DNA of 64,000 bases. Origin: CAXBGS01 sp963975425. GTDB lineage: Bacteria > Planctomycetota > Planctomycetia > Pirellulales > Pirellulaceae. Positions 18,085 to 29,136 of the stretch are shown here, piece after piece. Location: assembly GCA_963975425.1 (NCBI GenBank), contig CAXBGS010000006.1, forward strand, positions 310,001 through 374,000. Direction: 5' to 3'. Numbering within the stretch: the stretch's first letter is position 1; every line of letters starts with the position of its first letter. The position numbers were made by a program, and so were the translations under genes. Under the pieces are notes generated by a model. It was given only the letters and a program-made list of their open reading frames with translations. It was not told the origin of the DNA and did not search any database.

Positions 18085-18698
18085 TACACCGTCCTCGTTG
18101 TTAGTTCACCGCGACTTTGTTTTGATTTGGCGATCTTAGAACGCACAACGGCGGCCCGTTCCGTGTCAGCCAAATGAATTTTGATACGGTGGATATCTTT
18201 TTCGGCTTGAGGAATCAGCACCTTGTCAAAAAGGTTGACTCGTTGCGCGATCCGGCGCACCGCATCATTCAGGCGGCCCACTCGCGTCCGCTCATTTTGT
18301 AAGCGTAGCTTCAACAAGGCCAGTTCCTGCAAAAGCTCCACCAGGAAATCGACCCAGAACGGCTTGGCCAGCATCGAGTATTCCTTGACCCGAAAACGAA
18401 CTTCGCCGAGTAGGGGCAACCGCACTCCAAGTACGTTTTCTTCGGTGACTGTCCGCTCCTCGATGGTTACTAGATCGCTCAAGTCCTGCTCGCTCGCGCC
18501 CAGAAGCGAAAACAGTCCTCGCTGGGAATCCAGTAGCGTTTCAATCTCGTTCTCTGTTTCAGACTGGATCCGTTTGGATCGTTGTAAATCGGCGATTAAC
18601 TGTTGCCGTTTCAAGTCCAGCGATGGCAGGAATCGTTCAAACATCGCAAGTTGATCGCGGCGTTGCTTCAGTGACGTTTTGTTGAGTGCCAATGCCAT
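18084..18698 (-). CDS. atpD: V-type ATPase central stalk subunit D
   Basis: 204 residues. Two long helices that form the rotating coiled coil are plain: the N-terminal LNKTSLKQRRDQLAMFERFL to LIADLQRSKRIQSETENEIE, and the C-terminal LRLQNERTRVGRLNDAVRRI to FDKVLIPQAEKDIHRIKIHL. The end RRIAQRVNLFDKVLIP is the best-conserved stretch of subunit D/gamma-like shafts. It starts three bases after subunit B ends. No gene for subunit F is present, as in other bacterial operons of this class. Confidence 0.93.
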   Translation of the reverse strand: MALALNKTSLKQRRDQLAMFERFLPSLDLKRQQLIADLQRSKRIQSETENEIETLLDSQRGLFSLLGASEQDLSDLVTIEERTVTEENVLGVRLPLLGEVRFRVKEYSMLAKPFWVDFLVELLQELALLKLRLQNERTRVGRLNDAVRRIAQRVNLFDKVLIPQAEKDIHRIKIHLADTERAAVVRSKIAKSKQSRGELTTRTV

Positions 18699-18701
18699 TG
18701 C

Positions 18702-20013
<1,312 letters not shown>

Positions 20014-20024
<11 letters not shown>

Positions 20025-20775
20025 TCGAGAGCGCCTCCAAATATCGACTCGGCTGCTCATCGAACTTCTCTGCGCAGCCGAGAGAACAAAATACGTACTC
20101 GTCCTCTTCCCGTTTACGTCGTGCCGCTGCCTGACCCAGCGGAACGGTCATGCCACAAACCACGTCTCGTTTGCCTTCTGCAGCGTTGAGCATTGGTTCG
20201 TGCTCGTTGCCCCGACAAAACACCGATGGATGGCGAAAATGTTCTGTCCGATAGACTTCAAGCAAGTTGGTCACCAACTGCTGTGGATCGTCGCTGTAGA
20301 GAACGCGCGCACCGGTCGCTTTCTGGCACGTCTCCAGAATGGTTTTGACCATGTCACTAATGCCGCCCGTTCCCGTCAGCACGCCGATCAGTTTGCCCTC
20401 GTCGTACGCAATCGCCAATTCACCAAGCGTGCCGCTGCTCCCGCCGACGATTACGACGATGTCGCTACTGCGAATATTGACGACTTCTCGCCCCATCAAC
20501 CCGCTACCCGTAAAGATAAGGACGTCGTGCGCAAGCGTGGGCGAACCATAGTGATAGGCGTGTTCGTCCAAACTCAAGGCTGGAGAAATCCCAATGACCA
20601 TACCGCCTCGTTCGCTGGCACCACGGGCCGCCGCGAGAGGCAAACCGGGGCAAGCTCCCGTTACCAGAATGCAATCCGCTTCGGCGATCCGTTCGCCTAG
20701 CAAAGCCGCAAGCCTTAGAAAGTTGCCGGGGATTTCATTTCCAGCACCACCCATCACGCCGATCTTGAGTTGCAT
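20014..20775 (-). CDS. LOG-type Rossmann nucleotide-binding protein fused to a C-terminal YHS domain
   Basis: 253 residues. Residues 1-165 are a LOG/TIGR00725 Rossmann fold: KIGVMGGAG at the N-terminus, CPGLPLAAARGASERGGMVI, and the family loop IVGGSSGTLGELAIAYDEGK. Residues about 200-250 form a YHS/TRASH-like metal module: DVVCGMTVPLGQAAARRK, then YVFCSLGCAEKFDEQPSRYL, with the three conserved Cys. LOG proteins hydrolyse or bind nucleotides; YHS modules bind metals such as copper or iron. The gene is the first of the V-ATPase operon and overlaps subunit B. The fusion at this place suggests a metal-responsive link to ion pumping, which is speculative. Confidence 0.85.
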
Positions 20776-20939
20776 GAATTACCTTCAGTTTTCCTGTGTG
20801 CGCTCACGAGTCAGGTGCCCGTGGCGCACGTATCGCAAACATGCTAAATCAACACACGAGATATGTCTTGGATGCAATGGACGCTGGATTTCTTCACAGA
20901 ATAAAGAGTGCATTTTTGAAAGTTTCCTGCGTCAGCGGG

Positions 20940-21343
20940 CCTTGATGCACGGACTGAAGACAACGACGAGGGTGCTGCCTTCAAGCAGAGCATCGGCAGG
21001 GCCAATGTTCAAGCCTAGGAGCGTGGCGAGGGACGAGGAAAGCGACCATGCCGAGACTCATCCAGAGGTTTTGACGGATGATGCGGCGGGTGGCGCGGCT
21101 GAGTCCGATTGCTAGTGGCAAGTCGTCAAGATTCTCGGCCATCAAAGCGACGTCGGCAGTTTCCAACGCGACATCGCTGCCGGCAGCTCCCATCGCGATT
21201 CCAACTGACGCGAATGCCATCGCCGGGGCATCATTGACTCCGTCATCGACTATCGCGATGGGGCCTTCGCTTTGTAGCTGCTTAATCTCGTTGACTTTGC
21301 CGTCGGGCATCAAGTCGCCCCGGGCTTCATCGGAATAGCAGTC
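20940..21343 (-). pseudogene. C-terminal remnant of a metal P-type ATPase
   Basis: The minus strand reads LMPDGKVNEIKQLQSEGP, then VDDGVNDAPAM, ASVGIAMGAAGSDVALETAD, and LSRATRRIIRQNLWMSLGM. This is the hinge and last membrane part of a ZntA/CadA-type P1B ATPase. No N-terminal actuator, DKTG phosphorylation loop or metal site is present upstream. After FLVP the frame shifts: the original ending continues in another frame as LATLLGLNIGPADALLEGST. So it is a truncated, frameshifted remnant. It lies just upstream of the V-ATPase operon start and opens the decay zone. Confidence 0.82.
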
Positions 21344-21392
21344 CTATTTACCAGGTCGATCCAAACAGTGCCTTGGGAAATGACTTTGTCGC

Positions 21393-21695
21393 ATGGAACT
21401 GCTTTCCGACCTCGTCGATCGGATTGGATTTGCTCACTGGTTAGGATATGCCTGCGTTGGCTTGGTTCTATCGCTCGTCGCCACCACCACGGTGATGAGC
21501 GTCCAGGATCGCATCAAGGAATACGCGGTGTTACAGACGATCGGCGTTCGTCCGATGATGGCCGTTTTGTCACTCCAAGACGAGTCCACACGTATGGTGG
21601 TCTCACGAGTGTGCAACTGCAGCCTGATTCACGCAAACGAATTGGAGCAGGTTTACCTGACGTCCGTCGAGTTTCTCTACGAACGTTTTGCGTGA
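21393..21695 (+). pseudogene. Fragment of an FtsX-type ABC permease
   Basis: About 100 codons: a membrane helix YACVGLVLSLVATTTVM, then VQDRIKEYAVLQTIGVRP, which is the recognisable FtsX/MacB permease signature between the first long loop and helix 2 (RxxExAxLrtiG). The following residues (SLQDESTRMVVSRVCNCSL) lose similarity and the frame ends without the rest of the membrane domain. Neither the N-terminal helix nor an ABC ATPase partner is nearby. It is a degraded piece left from a macrolide or lipoprotein exporter. Confidence 0.7.
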
Positions 21696-21744
21696 ATCAA
21701 ATGAGAGTGTGCGAGTCGTTGGTGGTACACCAACGGCGACGCCA

Positions 21745-23133
21745 CTACTTGTTCCACCACCACTGGGTAGCGTCGTTGGCTGCCAACGCGGTTGATCGCA
21801 TTTGCGTCATCGACGAATCATCCGTCTTTTGCGTCTGAACGATCGTGAAGGGGTCAATGTCGACACCTCCCGATGCTGTCACGATCCATCCGCTACGTCC
21901 ACGAACAAAGCTGCACTCGGGGGAGACGGCTTTGGGCACCGAGTAACTGACTAGTTCGACGTCGTCATTTGGCACGTTAAGTACGGACAAGTCCAGGCCA
22001 GCTTTTTGGGCCAGTTGTTCTTGAACGATCAACGTTGCGACGACCGAAAGGTCCATCGCGTTTCGCAGGTCGCCGAAGACGGACATGTTTTGAGATAGCT
22101 GGCCGAAGTTGTCGGTCATCTTCTGAGCCCATGTTTCCGCAATTTTGTCGGTGCGACCACTTCGCTTGGCAGAGCCGTCTTTTTCGATGACATCTTGTTC
22201 GGTCAGTGTCTTGACGCCTTGCCCGGTAAGTTTCCAAGCGGTCTTGTCTTCGCTGCGAGTCATCGCGTCGTAGTTGCAAACCATCCACCAACGTGGGTTT
22301 TGCGAAGCGTTTTTACGACCGTTCTTGGCTATTTGCAAATAGCTTGGCAGTTCAGCAATGGGCGATCGCGCCAGCGCCATAGCGAGGCGTTTCATTTCAT
22401 AGTCGGCGGCGATTAGCGTACGTGCGTAACGGCTGTCTTGTGGTACGCCTGTCACGGAAATCGTTTGCAGGCCAAAAGCTTCTTTCATTGACTCTTCGAA
22501 AACCGCAGGGCTTTGTCCGGGGCGAAGCTTGATTTTACTCAATAGCTTTGCAAGTCGCTGACGTCCTTCGGCCGTGGGTTCGATCGAGCAGCTGATGCCA
22601 CCGTTACGCGACGTTTCAACACTTTGCAGTGCGACGGCGAAGTCTTCCAGGCGAAGAACAGCGCCACTTGTTTTGGTTCCAACAACGGAACCGTCGTCTA
22701 TCAGCTTCCAAGGTTCTGCCGGTCCGGCGATGACGATGTCGTTATTTTCTTTGTCAACGAACAGATATTCGATTCGTTGTAGGCCAGCCATGAACGAGAT
22801 CGACTCGGGCAGGGCGGCGCCGGTTTTGCGGCTTTCGACGATGGCGGCTTGCAGTTTCTTAAGCGAGACCATACGCAATTCGGCAGCTTCGGCCAATTTG
22901 CCTTCGGGAGCGTCGACGACCCCACGCATGACGTTGGCGAGATCAAGTTTTTCGTCGACGGTCGCGGTGCGGACGATGCCGGCTGCATCAATCATGACAC
23001 CACCGACGGCACGTCCACCACCATTTAATATACCTCCGTGAACGGATGCGGCCAAACAAATAACGCCAACGCTAAGGGCAGCGACCGAACGAATCACGCT
23101 GTTGCGACTTGCAAATGGGTTGCTCAGTAGCAT
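21745..23133 (-). CDS. Secreted DUF1598 protein
   Basis: 462 residues from ATG 23133, with GGAG upstream. MLLSNPFASRNSVIRSVAAL then VGVICLAASVHG reads as a signal peptide. The body carries AVGGVMIDAAGIVRTATVDE, LKKLQAAIVESRKTGAALPE, RIEYLFVDKENNDIVIAGPA, GISCSIEPTAEGRQRLAKLL, and TGVPQDSRYARTLIAADYEM, the pattern of the planctomycete family DUF1598. Its function is unknown. It is intact although its neighbours on both sides are broken, so it is probably under selection. The C-terminal part (SGWIVTASGGVDIDPFTIVQ) is also typical of the family. Confidence 0.82.
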   Translation of the reverse strand: MLLSNPFASRNSVIRSVAALSVGVICLAASVHGGILNGGGRAVGGVMIDAAGIVRTATVDEKLDLANVMRGVVDAPEGKLAEAAELRMVSLKKLQAAIVESRKTGAALPESISFMAGLQRIEYLFVDKENNDIVIAGPAEPWKLIDDGSVVGTKTSGAVLRLEDFAVALQSVETSRNGGISCSIEPTAEGRQRLAKLLSKIKLRPGQSPAVFEESMKEAFGLQTISVTGVPQDSRYARTLIAADYEMKRLAMALARSPIAELPSYLQIAKNGRKNASQNPRWWMVCNYDAMTRSEDKTAWKLTGQGVKTLTEQDVIEKDGSAKRSGRTDKIAETWAQKMTDNFGQLSQNMSVFGDLRNAMDLSVVATLIVQEQLAQKAGLDLSVLNVPNDDVELVSYSVPKAVSPECSFVRGRSGWIVTASGGVDIDPFTIVQTQKTDDSSMTQMRSTALAANDATQWWWNK

Positions 23134-23282
23134 CGAAAAGATCTCCAAGGGATCGGCTGCGGATTAGACCGCGACACAGAAAGAGGTGGCGAAACGAAAG
23201 TGGCGTTGATCGGGGAACAGCCCGCAAAAACGCATGGCAATCCGCCAATGGTGACCTTAGGATAGAATAGTCGACACCAAAT

Positions 23283-23847
23283 CTAGTAGCAACAGAAGTC
23301 TTGGCAGCGATCACGGTTTGGTGCAGGGATTTCCTTTCGTTTTGACACATCCACGGTACTGGAAGCGTCGCGATCGAGTCGGCTGGGGTCACACTCGTAG
23401 GCGGTGACCTGCGAGGGGTCGCGGCGGCCGTCCCAGTGGGATGGAGGAAGGGGGCCATTCGTCCGGCGACTCGTCGGACAGCGGCAAGAAAGTCTACCCC
23501 CAGGGCGCATAGTGTCGCCGGGGAACGCATGAATTGCGGTAACCACGCCAACCGCGGGTGATGTGACGCCCTGGTCGGTCGGCGACTTCGCCGGGAATCA
23601 CAACCGTTCGCCAATACGACTGAGGCCGGGCAGCTTTAGAAGTTAGCGACAAATTCTTACGGGCCTGCTCACTAATTTCCAAAATAGTCTGCTTCTCAGT
23701 GGACTTCGCTGCCGGTTTGTCATCGGACGCGTCAGCCGTTTCCTGTTGCGGAAACAACTGTTTACGGAACGACCAACCAGCAAACAGAACGGCTACCAAG
23801 ATCGCAGGACCAGCTAGCGATTTAGCAATTGACACCAATCGATTCAT
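23283..23847 (-). pseudogene. Broken RND efflux adaptor (N-terminal part, frameshifted)
   Basis: The first 90 codons from ATG 23847 read as a CzcB/CusB adaptor start: a membrane anchor AKSLAGPAILVAVLFAGWSF, then QTILEISEQARKNLSLTS and YWRTVVIPGEVADRPG. Near 23565 the frame changes; the expected continuation GVTSPAVGVVTAIHAFPG with DTMRPGG lies in another frame, then similarity ends. The helical hairpin, the second half of the barrel and the pump gene are absent. So the region holds the remains of a third metal efflux system, besides the intact ones at 1-3 kb and 25-31.5 kb. Confidence 0.8.
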
Positions 23848-24010
23848 AGAAGTATCTCGTTAAAAGTCCACAGAGCAGCACCGAGCGCAGCAACTTTCCG
23901 AGCGCGCACGCGCAAGCGAATAGGCTGTCTTGATTAAAAGAAAATGATGGCTGAATCACCAAGGAAGAAATCTGGCGTACAAGACGCCGAGATTCGGTGA
24001 TGTGCGTCCG
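23848..24010. other. Short intergenic stretch in the decay zone
   Basis: No gene or clear signal is seen here; it separates two broken minus-strand genes. Confidence 0.4.
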
Positions 24011-24457
24011 CTACAACCGTAGCGAGGCGACGAGAAGGTAGATCGGAAGCTCCGAGGATCGGTCGGGCAAAGTCTTCGCAAGACCATGTGCAGCTCGATT
24101 TGACCCATCAAAACCAAGCTCGATAAACCCGAAGGCGATGGGTGTGTCGATCTGCTCGGCCGCTGAAACTCGGCTCAGCGAAGCATTCGAATGGGGCAGG
24201 TAGACCGCGTCCGTTTCATGATTGTCGGGTGTCGACAGAACGTCGCCCCCGTCCGAATCGACGTCATCTTCATGGTCATGACCGTGACGCTCATGATCGT
24301 GATCGCATTAGTTCGATGAGTGTCCGCCAAACAGGTGCCAGTGCGGCCGCGCCGTATGGTCGTCCGGCTCCGCCATACCACTACCCGCGTGCGAATGAGG
24401 CAACGCTTGCCCCAGCACAAACAGCGGAATCAGCAGGATGGAAAGAAATCGGTTCAA
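24011..24457 (-). pseudogene. His-rich secreted protein interrupted by one in-frame stop
   Basis: From a probable TTG at 24457 the frame reads NRFLSILLIPLFVLGQALP, a signal peptide, then HSHAGSGMAEPDDHTARPHW and HLFGGHSSN, and meets TAA at 24308-24310. The same frame continues past it for 98 codons with clear coding character: CDHDHERHGHDHEDDVDSDG, HETDAVYLPHSNASLSRVS, then FIELGFDGSNRAAHGLAKT, ending at TAG 24011. So one stop splits an otherwise continuous gene for a His/Asp-rich periplasmic protein of a metal cluster. It could be a recent pseudogene or a sequencing or assembly error. Confidence 0.65.
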
Positions 24458-24543
24458 ACGAATGGTCCTGTCACGTTGAAAATACCCACGATAAGTATAG
24501 GTAGCCGGTCGAAATTCGCCTGGCCCAATCTCAGCTCGCCCTA

Positions 24544-24939
24544 TCAGTCCACAGCTCGAAACCAATCGAAAACATGGTCATGACCTTCCATTCCCACGAC
24601 GCGGTTGCGTGCCGACAGACTACCAAACTCTTTGTGTTCAAAGCGGGAGAGGATCGTTTCGTTCTCCGATGGGTCGGGAGTTGCATCCGCATCCTAGCTC
24701 AGCATCATGTATCCGCCGGGAACCAGAGAGCGATGCACCGCAGTGGTCTGCTGATCAAAAAGTTTCGGATAGCCGGTGTTGTAGCGACGAGTCCCCGCCA
24801 GCGTCACGTTAGACGGCTTCGCCTCTGCCATCGCAGGAAGCATGACCTCACGGAGGTACTTGCGGTCGGCAAAGCCATGGTCCCGCAAATTGAAAGCGAC
24901 GGAATCAGCGAATCGTTTCGTTTTGGCGACAATACTCAT
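24544..24939 (-). pseudogene. Unrecognised ORF downstream of cusA, split by an in-frame TAG
   Basis: From 24939 the minus strand reads KTKRFADSVAFNLRDHGFAD, YLREVMLPAMAEAKPSNVTL, YNTGYPKLFDQQTTAVHRSL and VPGGYMMLS, then TAG at 24694-24696. The same frame stays open for 49 more codons (SENETILSRFEHKEFGSLSA, EGHDHVFDWFRAVD) to TGA at 24544. Residue usage looks coding on both sides of the stop. I do not recognise the protein. It starts 49 bases after cusA and is followed by the His-rich gene, so it may once have been part of the efflux operon. Confidence 0.4.
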
Positions 24940-24987
24940 GTGGTCAGTTCAGGGTGCATGTCAAGTGATGAAATTGGAAATGACGGT

Positions 24988-27900
24988 CTAAGCATTCTCT
25001 GCAAATTTTTCGTCCTTGATTCCGAGCTTGAGCTTCCATTCCATGGCAGCGCAGTACAGAACGGGCACGACAAACATCGTCATAATCGCGATCACCATTC
25101 CACCGAAGCTGGGAATGGCCATCGGGACCATGATGTCACTACCTCGGCCGGTGGACGTGAGTACCGGGATCAGCGCAAGGATGGTGGTTGCGGTCGTCAT
25201 CAGGCATGGGCGGCACCGTCGCATGCCCGCCGTGACGGTTGCTTCCCGAGCATGTTTCGCATCGGTGATCTTGTCCTTGCGGAAACTCTCGTCCAGGTAA
25301 GACGCGATCACCACGCCGTCATCGGTGGCGATCCCAAAAAGCGCCAGAAAGCCGACCCAGACGGCAACGCTGAGATTGATTGTGTGAACCTGAAACAGCT
25401 GACGCATATTGGTTCCGAGGAAATCGAAGTTGAGGAACCAATCAGTGCCGTAGAGCCACAGCATGATAAATCCGCCCGACCAGGCAACCATGATTCCGCT
25501 GAACACTAGCGAAGACGTGATGACCGATTTGAATTGCATGTAGAGAATCAAGAAGATCAGGCCGAGCGCCAGTGGCAACACGATCATCAACGTCTTTTGC
25601 GATCGAATCTGATTCTCGTAATTTCCGGCAAACGTGTAGCTCACGCCTGCCGGCAGAACGAGTTCACCACTGTCGATCTTTTCTTGCAAGAAAGCCTGTG
25701 CGTCTTCAACAACATCGACCTCCGCATTGCCGGGCTTCATATCGAACAGGACGTATCCGACGAGGAAGGTATCCTCGCTCTTGATCACCTGCGGCCCGCG
25801 GAGGTATTTGATTTCCGCCAATTGTTCGATTGGTATGTGTTGGCCCATCGGTGTCGGAACCAGAATCCGGCCAAGTGACTCGGCTTCATCTCGCAATTCT
25901 CGGTAATAGCGAACGCGGACCGGATATCGCTCTCGACCTTCGACGGTGGTTGTGATCCGCTTGCCACCGATCGCGACTTCAATCACGTCCTGGACATCTC
26001 GGATTTGCAATCCGTACCGCTTGATCGCGTCACGGTCGATGTCAATTTCCAAGTACGGTTTGCCAACAATGCGGTCAGCAATGACGGCGGGCGCCTCCAC
26101 GGTTGGCACCTGTTTCAAAAACCCCTCGATTTGCAATGAAACCCTTTCGATGGTTTCCAGGTCGGGGCCTTTGACCTTCATGCCCATCGGCGCGCGCATA
26201 CCACTTTGCAGCATCACGATTCGAGCGGCGATCGGCTGTAATTTCGGTGCGGAGGTGGTGCCAGGAATGTCAGCCGCTTCGGTGATCTTTTGCCAGATGT
26301 CATTAGGAGATTTGATTTCGTCGCGCCACTGCCGAAACGGTCTGCCATGAGGATTTTCAATCAGTTCGCCCTGTTCATCGCGAATGAACTCTTCCGATTC
26401 TTCGTCATAGCGAAATCTCAAGCGATTCCCGTTTTGATCGGTTTTGTATTCCGACTTGTACGTGATGAAGGTCTCGATCATCGAAATCGGAGCCGGATCG
26501 AGCGGACTTTCAGCGCGACCGATTTTGCCAACGACGGAATCCACTTCCGGAATGGAAATGAGAAACTTGTTTTGCAGTTGCAGTACGTCCATTGCTTCGC
26601 CAATCGAAGCGTGAGGCATGGTCGTTGGCATGTAGAGGAACGATCCTTCGTCCAGTGGCGGCATGAACTCCTTCCCCAGGCCAGGCAGTGCGTCGGTGGC
26701 GAGTGTCCACGGCTTTGATTGTCGAATCGTTTCCTCGGAGACCCCGACATGCGATGCCGCCTTCGGCACGAAGGTGAAAACACGATCAAATCCTTGCCAA
26801 GCGCATAGCCCAAGCAGCAGGAAGATCGTGGGAATCGACAAGAAGAAAAGCTTGTGACCCAAGCACCAACGCAAGATCGGTTCGTAGAGATAGCGTTGGA
26901 ATATCGTGAAGAATCCAAGCAGGCCACCAATCAAAATACCGACGAACAATAGGTTGCGGATCATGCCCTTCTCAGGACCGAGCGGCAGCCAATGCTCGGC
27001 CAAGATGAAGGCAACCACAAGCACCGCAATCGCGTTTGCGATCATCGGCCCCATCTCTTGGTATTTCTTCGGAATGCGTTCTTCCAAAAGCTTGTAAACT
27101 CCCAAGCCTGCAATGATCGCTCCTGCCCACCACGAGACCAAGACCGCAAGCAGAATCCCCGCGGCAATCAAGGCGATCATCATGTAGCGGCGGAGTACAC
27201 CCGATTTGACTCGGCCACCCATCAGCACGTGCGCCGCCGGAGGGATGATGGTCAGTGCGACGATGACGGACGCAATCAACGCAAACGTTTTTGTAAAGGC
27301 GAGCGGACGAAATAACTTGCCTTCCGCAGCGACCATCGTGAACACGGGCAAGAAGCTGATCACGGTCGTCGAAACCGCCGTCAACACTGCACTGGCAACT
27401 TCATGAGCCGCTCGAAAGATCACATCCGCGCGATTTTCGTCGGGATCGGCTTCGTCCAGATGCTTCAATATGTTTTCACACAGAATGATACCCATATCGA
27501 CCATCGTCCCGATCGCGATGGCGATGCCCGAGAGTGCCACGATGTTGGCGTCGACGCCGAATGTCTTCATTGCGATGAAGCACATCAAAACTGCGATTGG
27601 CAATAAGACGCTGATCAACATTGAACTGCGGAGGTGTAACACCATCACGATGATCACGATGATCGTGACCAAAATTTCTTCGGTTAAAGCCGTGTTGAGC
27701 GTTCCCAGGGTTTCATAGATGACGCCTGTGCGATCATAGAACGGAACAATTCCGATTTGGCTGGTCGTGATCCAATTAGGCCATTGCTCGCGAGGGAGAT
27801 TGCGCAGGTGAGCGACCCACCGATCATGGATGGGTTCCATGCCTTCCGTCGGAGGCAGTTCGTTTCGCTCGGCATACGCTTGGACCTGTTCGGGCGCCAC

Positions 27901-29016
27901 TTGCGTGTAATCAATCACCACCTTGGTCGGTAGACCAACGGAGACTTCCTGGATTTTCTTTTTGACATTCTTGATTGCTTGAAGCGGGTTGTAGCCGTAA
28001 CGAACGGTAACGACTCCGCCGACTGCCTCCGACCCCGCCTTGTCCAGTGCACCACGACGCAGCGCGGGGCCTAGTCGCACGGTACCAATGTCCTTCACTG
28101 TGATGGGAACATTGTCGGAGACCTTGAGGACTGTTTTTTCGAGATCTTCCACCTGCTCGATAAAGCCCAGGCCACGAACGATGTACTCCGCCTTGTTAAG
28201 CTCAATCGTTCTCGCTCCGACATCGACGTTTGACATGCGAACTGCCATGTAAACATCGGACAGCGTCACATCGGCCGCCCGCATCGCATCGGGATCAACG
28301 TCAATTTGGTACTCTTGCACAAAGCCGCCGATGGAAGCGACTTCGCTGACACCCTCGGCTGCCGTGATCGCATAACGAACGTACCAATCTTGATACGTCC
28401 GCAGCTCGTTCGGGTCCCACCCGCCGGTCGGATTGCCGTCAGGATCGAGTCCCTCCAGCGTGTACCACATGATCTGGCCGAGAGCGGTCGCATCGGGTCC
28501 CAGTGCTGGCTGGACGCCTTCGGGTAGCGTGCCGGCCGGCAAACTGTTCAGCTTTTCCAGCACACGTGATCGCGACCAATAGAACTCGGCTTCCTCATTG
28601 AAAATGATATAGATCGTCGAGAAGCCAAAGATCGAGTAACTGCGAATTGTTTTGACTTCGGGAAGACCGAGCAGCGCAACCGTGAGCGGATACCCGATCT
28701 GGTCTTCGATATCCTGCGGACTGCGCCCCATCCACTCGGTAAACACGATCTGCTGGTTTTCACCGATGTCGGGAATGGCATCGACGGGTACTGGATTGCG
28801 TGGAAGGTCGCCGATCTTCCAATCAAACGGAGCGACCATCACGCCCCAGCCAACAGTGGCAGCGACCAGCAAAGCTACAATCAGCTTGTTGTGTATGCAG
28901 AACCAGATGATGCCGCCGAGAAGTGACCGGCGGTTGGCGTCTACATCCGGAGCGACAACGTGTTGCGAATCGGATTCCGTCTTGGAGGCGAGGGTATTGT
29001 CCGAGGATTGTGACAT
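24988..29016 (-). CDS. cusA: Heavy-metal RND efflux pump, CusA type (complete)
   Basis: 1342 residues, about 300 longer than E. coli CusA. The start region has a membrane helix (LIVALLVAATVGWGVMVAPF). The porter part reads EWMGRSPQDIEDQIGYPLTV and KTIRSYSIFGFSTIYIIF; the core membrane motif is IAIAIGTMVDMGIILCENI, the HME-RND TM4 motif. An additional block of about five helices (YMMIALIAAGILLAVLVSWW to FFTIFQRYLYEPILRW) is inserted after TM6, which accounts for much of the extra length. The second half has ARIVMLQSGMRAPMGMKVKG, with the Met-rich stretch expected for copper or silver, and FGIATDDGVVIASYLDE. It lies 120 bases after the adaptor gene. Copper/silver specificity is an inference. 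Confidence 0.94.
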   Translation of the reverse strand: MSQSSDNTLASKTESDSQHVVAPDVDANRRSLLGGIIWFCIHNKLIVALLVAATVGWGVMVAPFDWKIGDLPRNPVPVDAIPDIGENQQIVFTEWMGRSPQDIEDQIGYPLTVALLGLPEVKTIRSYSIFGFSTIYIIFNEEAEFYWSRSRVLEKLNSLPAGTLPEGVQPALGPDATALGQIMWYTLEGLDPDGNPTGGWDPNELRTYQDWYVRYAITAAEGVSEVASIGGFVQEYQIDVDPDAMRAADVTLSDVYMAVRMSNVDVGARTIELNKAEYIVRGLGFIEQVEDLEKTVLKVSDNVPITVKDIGTVRLGPALRRGALDKAGSEAVGGVVTVRYGYNPLQAIKNVKKKIQEVSVGLPTKVVIDYTQVAPEQVQAYAERNELPPTEGMEPIHDRWVAHLRNLPREQWPNWITTSQIGIVPFYDRTGVIYETLGTLNTALTEEILVTIIVIIVMVLHLRSSMLISVLLPIAVLMCFIAMKTFGVDANIVALSGIAIAIGTMVDMGIILCENILKHLDEADPDENRADVIFRAAHEVASAVLTAVSTTVISFLPVFTMVAAEGKLFRPLAFTKTFALIASVIVALTIIPPAAHVLMGGRVKSGVLRRYMMIALIAAGILLAVLVSWWAGAIIAGLGVYKLLEERIPKKYQEMGPMIANAIAVLVVAFILAEHWLPLGPEKGMIRNLLFVGILIGGLLGFFTIFQRYLYEPILRWCLGHKLFFLSIPTIFLLLGLCAWQGFDRVFTFVPKAASHVGVSEETIRQSKPWTLATDALPGLGKEFMPPLDEGSFLYMPTTMPHASIGEAMDVLQLQNKFLISIPEVDSVVGKIGRAESPLDPAPISMIETFITYKSEYKTDQNGNRLRFRYDEESEEFIRDEQGELIENPHGRPFRQWRDEIKSPNDIWQKITEAADIPGTTSAPKLQPIAARIVMLQSGMRAPMGMKVKGPDLETIERVSLQIEGFLKQVPTVEAPAVIADRIVGKPYLEIDIDRDAIKRYGLQIRDVQDVIEVAIGGKRITTTVEGRERYPVRVRYYRELRDEAESLGRILVPTPMGQHIPIEQLAEIKYLRGPQVIKSEDTFLVGYVLFDMKPGNAEVDVVEDAQAFLQEKIDSGELVLPAGVSYTFAGNYENQIRSQKTLMIVLPLALGLIFLILYMQFKSVITSSLVFSGIMVAWSGGFIMLWLYGTDWFLNFDFLGTNMRQLFQVHTINLSVAVWVGFLALFGIATDDGVVIASYLDESFRKDKITDAKHAREATVTAGMRRCRPCLMTTATTILALIPVLTSTGRGSDIMVPMAIPSFGGMVIAIMTMFVVPVLYCAAMEWKLKLGIKDEKFAENA

Positions 29017-29136
29017 TCGTTATGCAGTGTCTTCTAGTTGACGTTTTTACCCCGATACCTCCATGCGAATTCGGTTGGCTCGGGCGGGGGACATGGTGCT
29101 TCGTTCATCATCGAGTTCAAAACTCGACAACTGGAG

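Noticed and set aside
24574..25509. Long plus-strand ORF (311 codons) opposite the end of cusA
   Set aside because: It lies antisense to a pump with clear family motifs, and its residues (His/Arg/Asp-rich, low complexity) are what the opposite strand of a coding gene gives.
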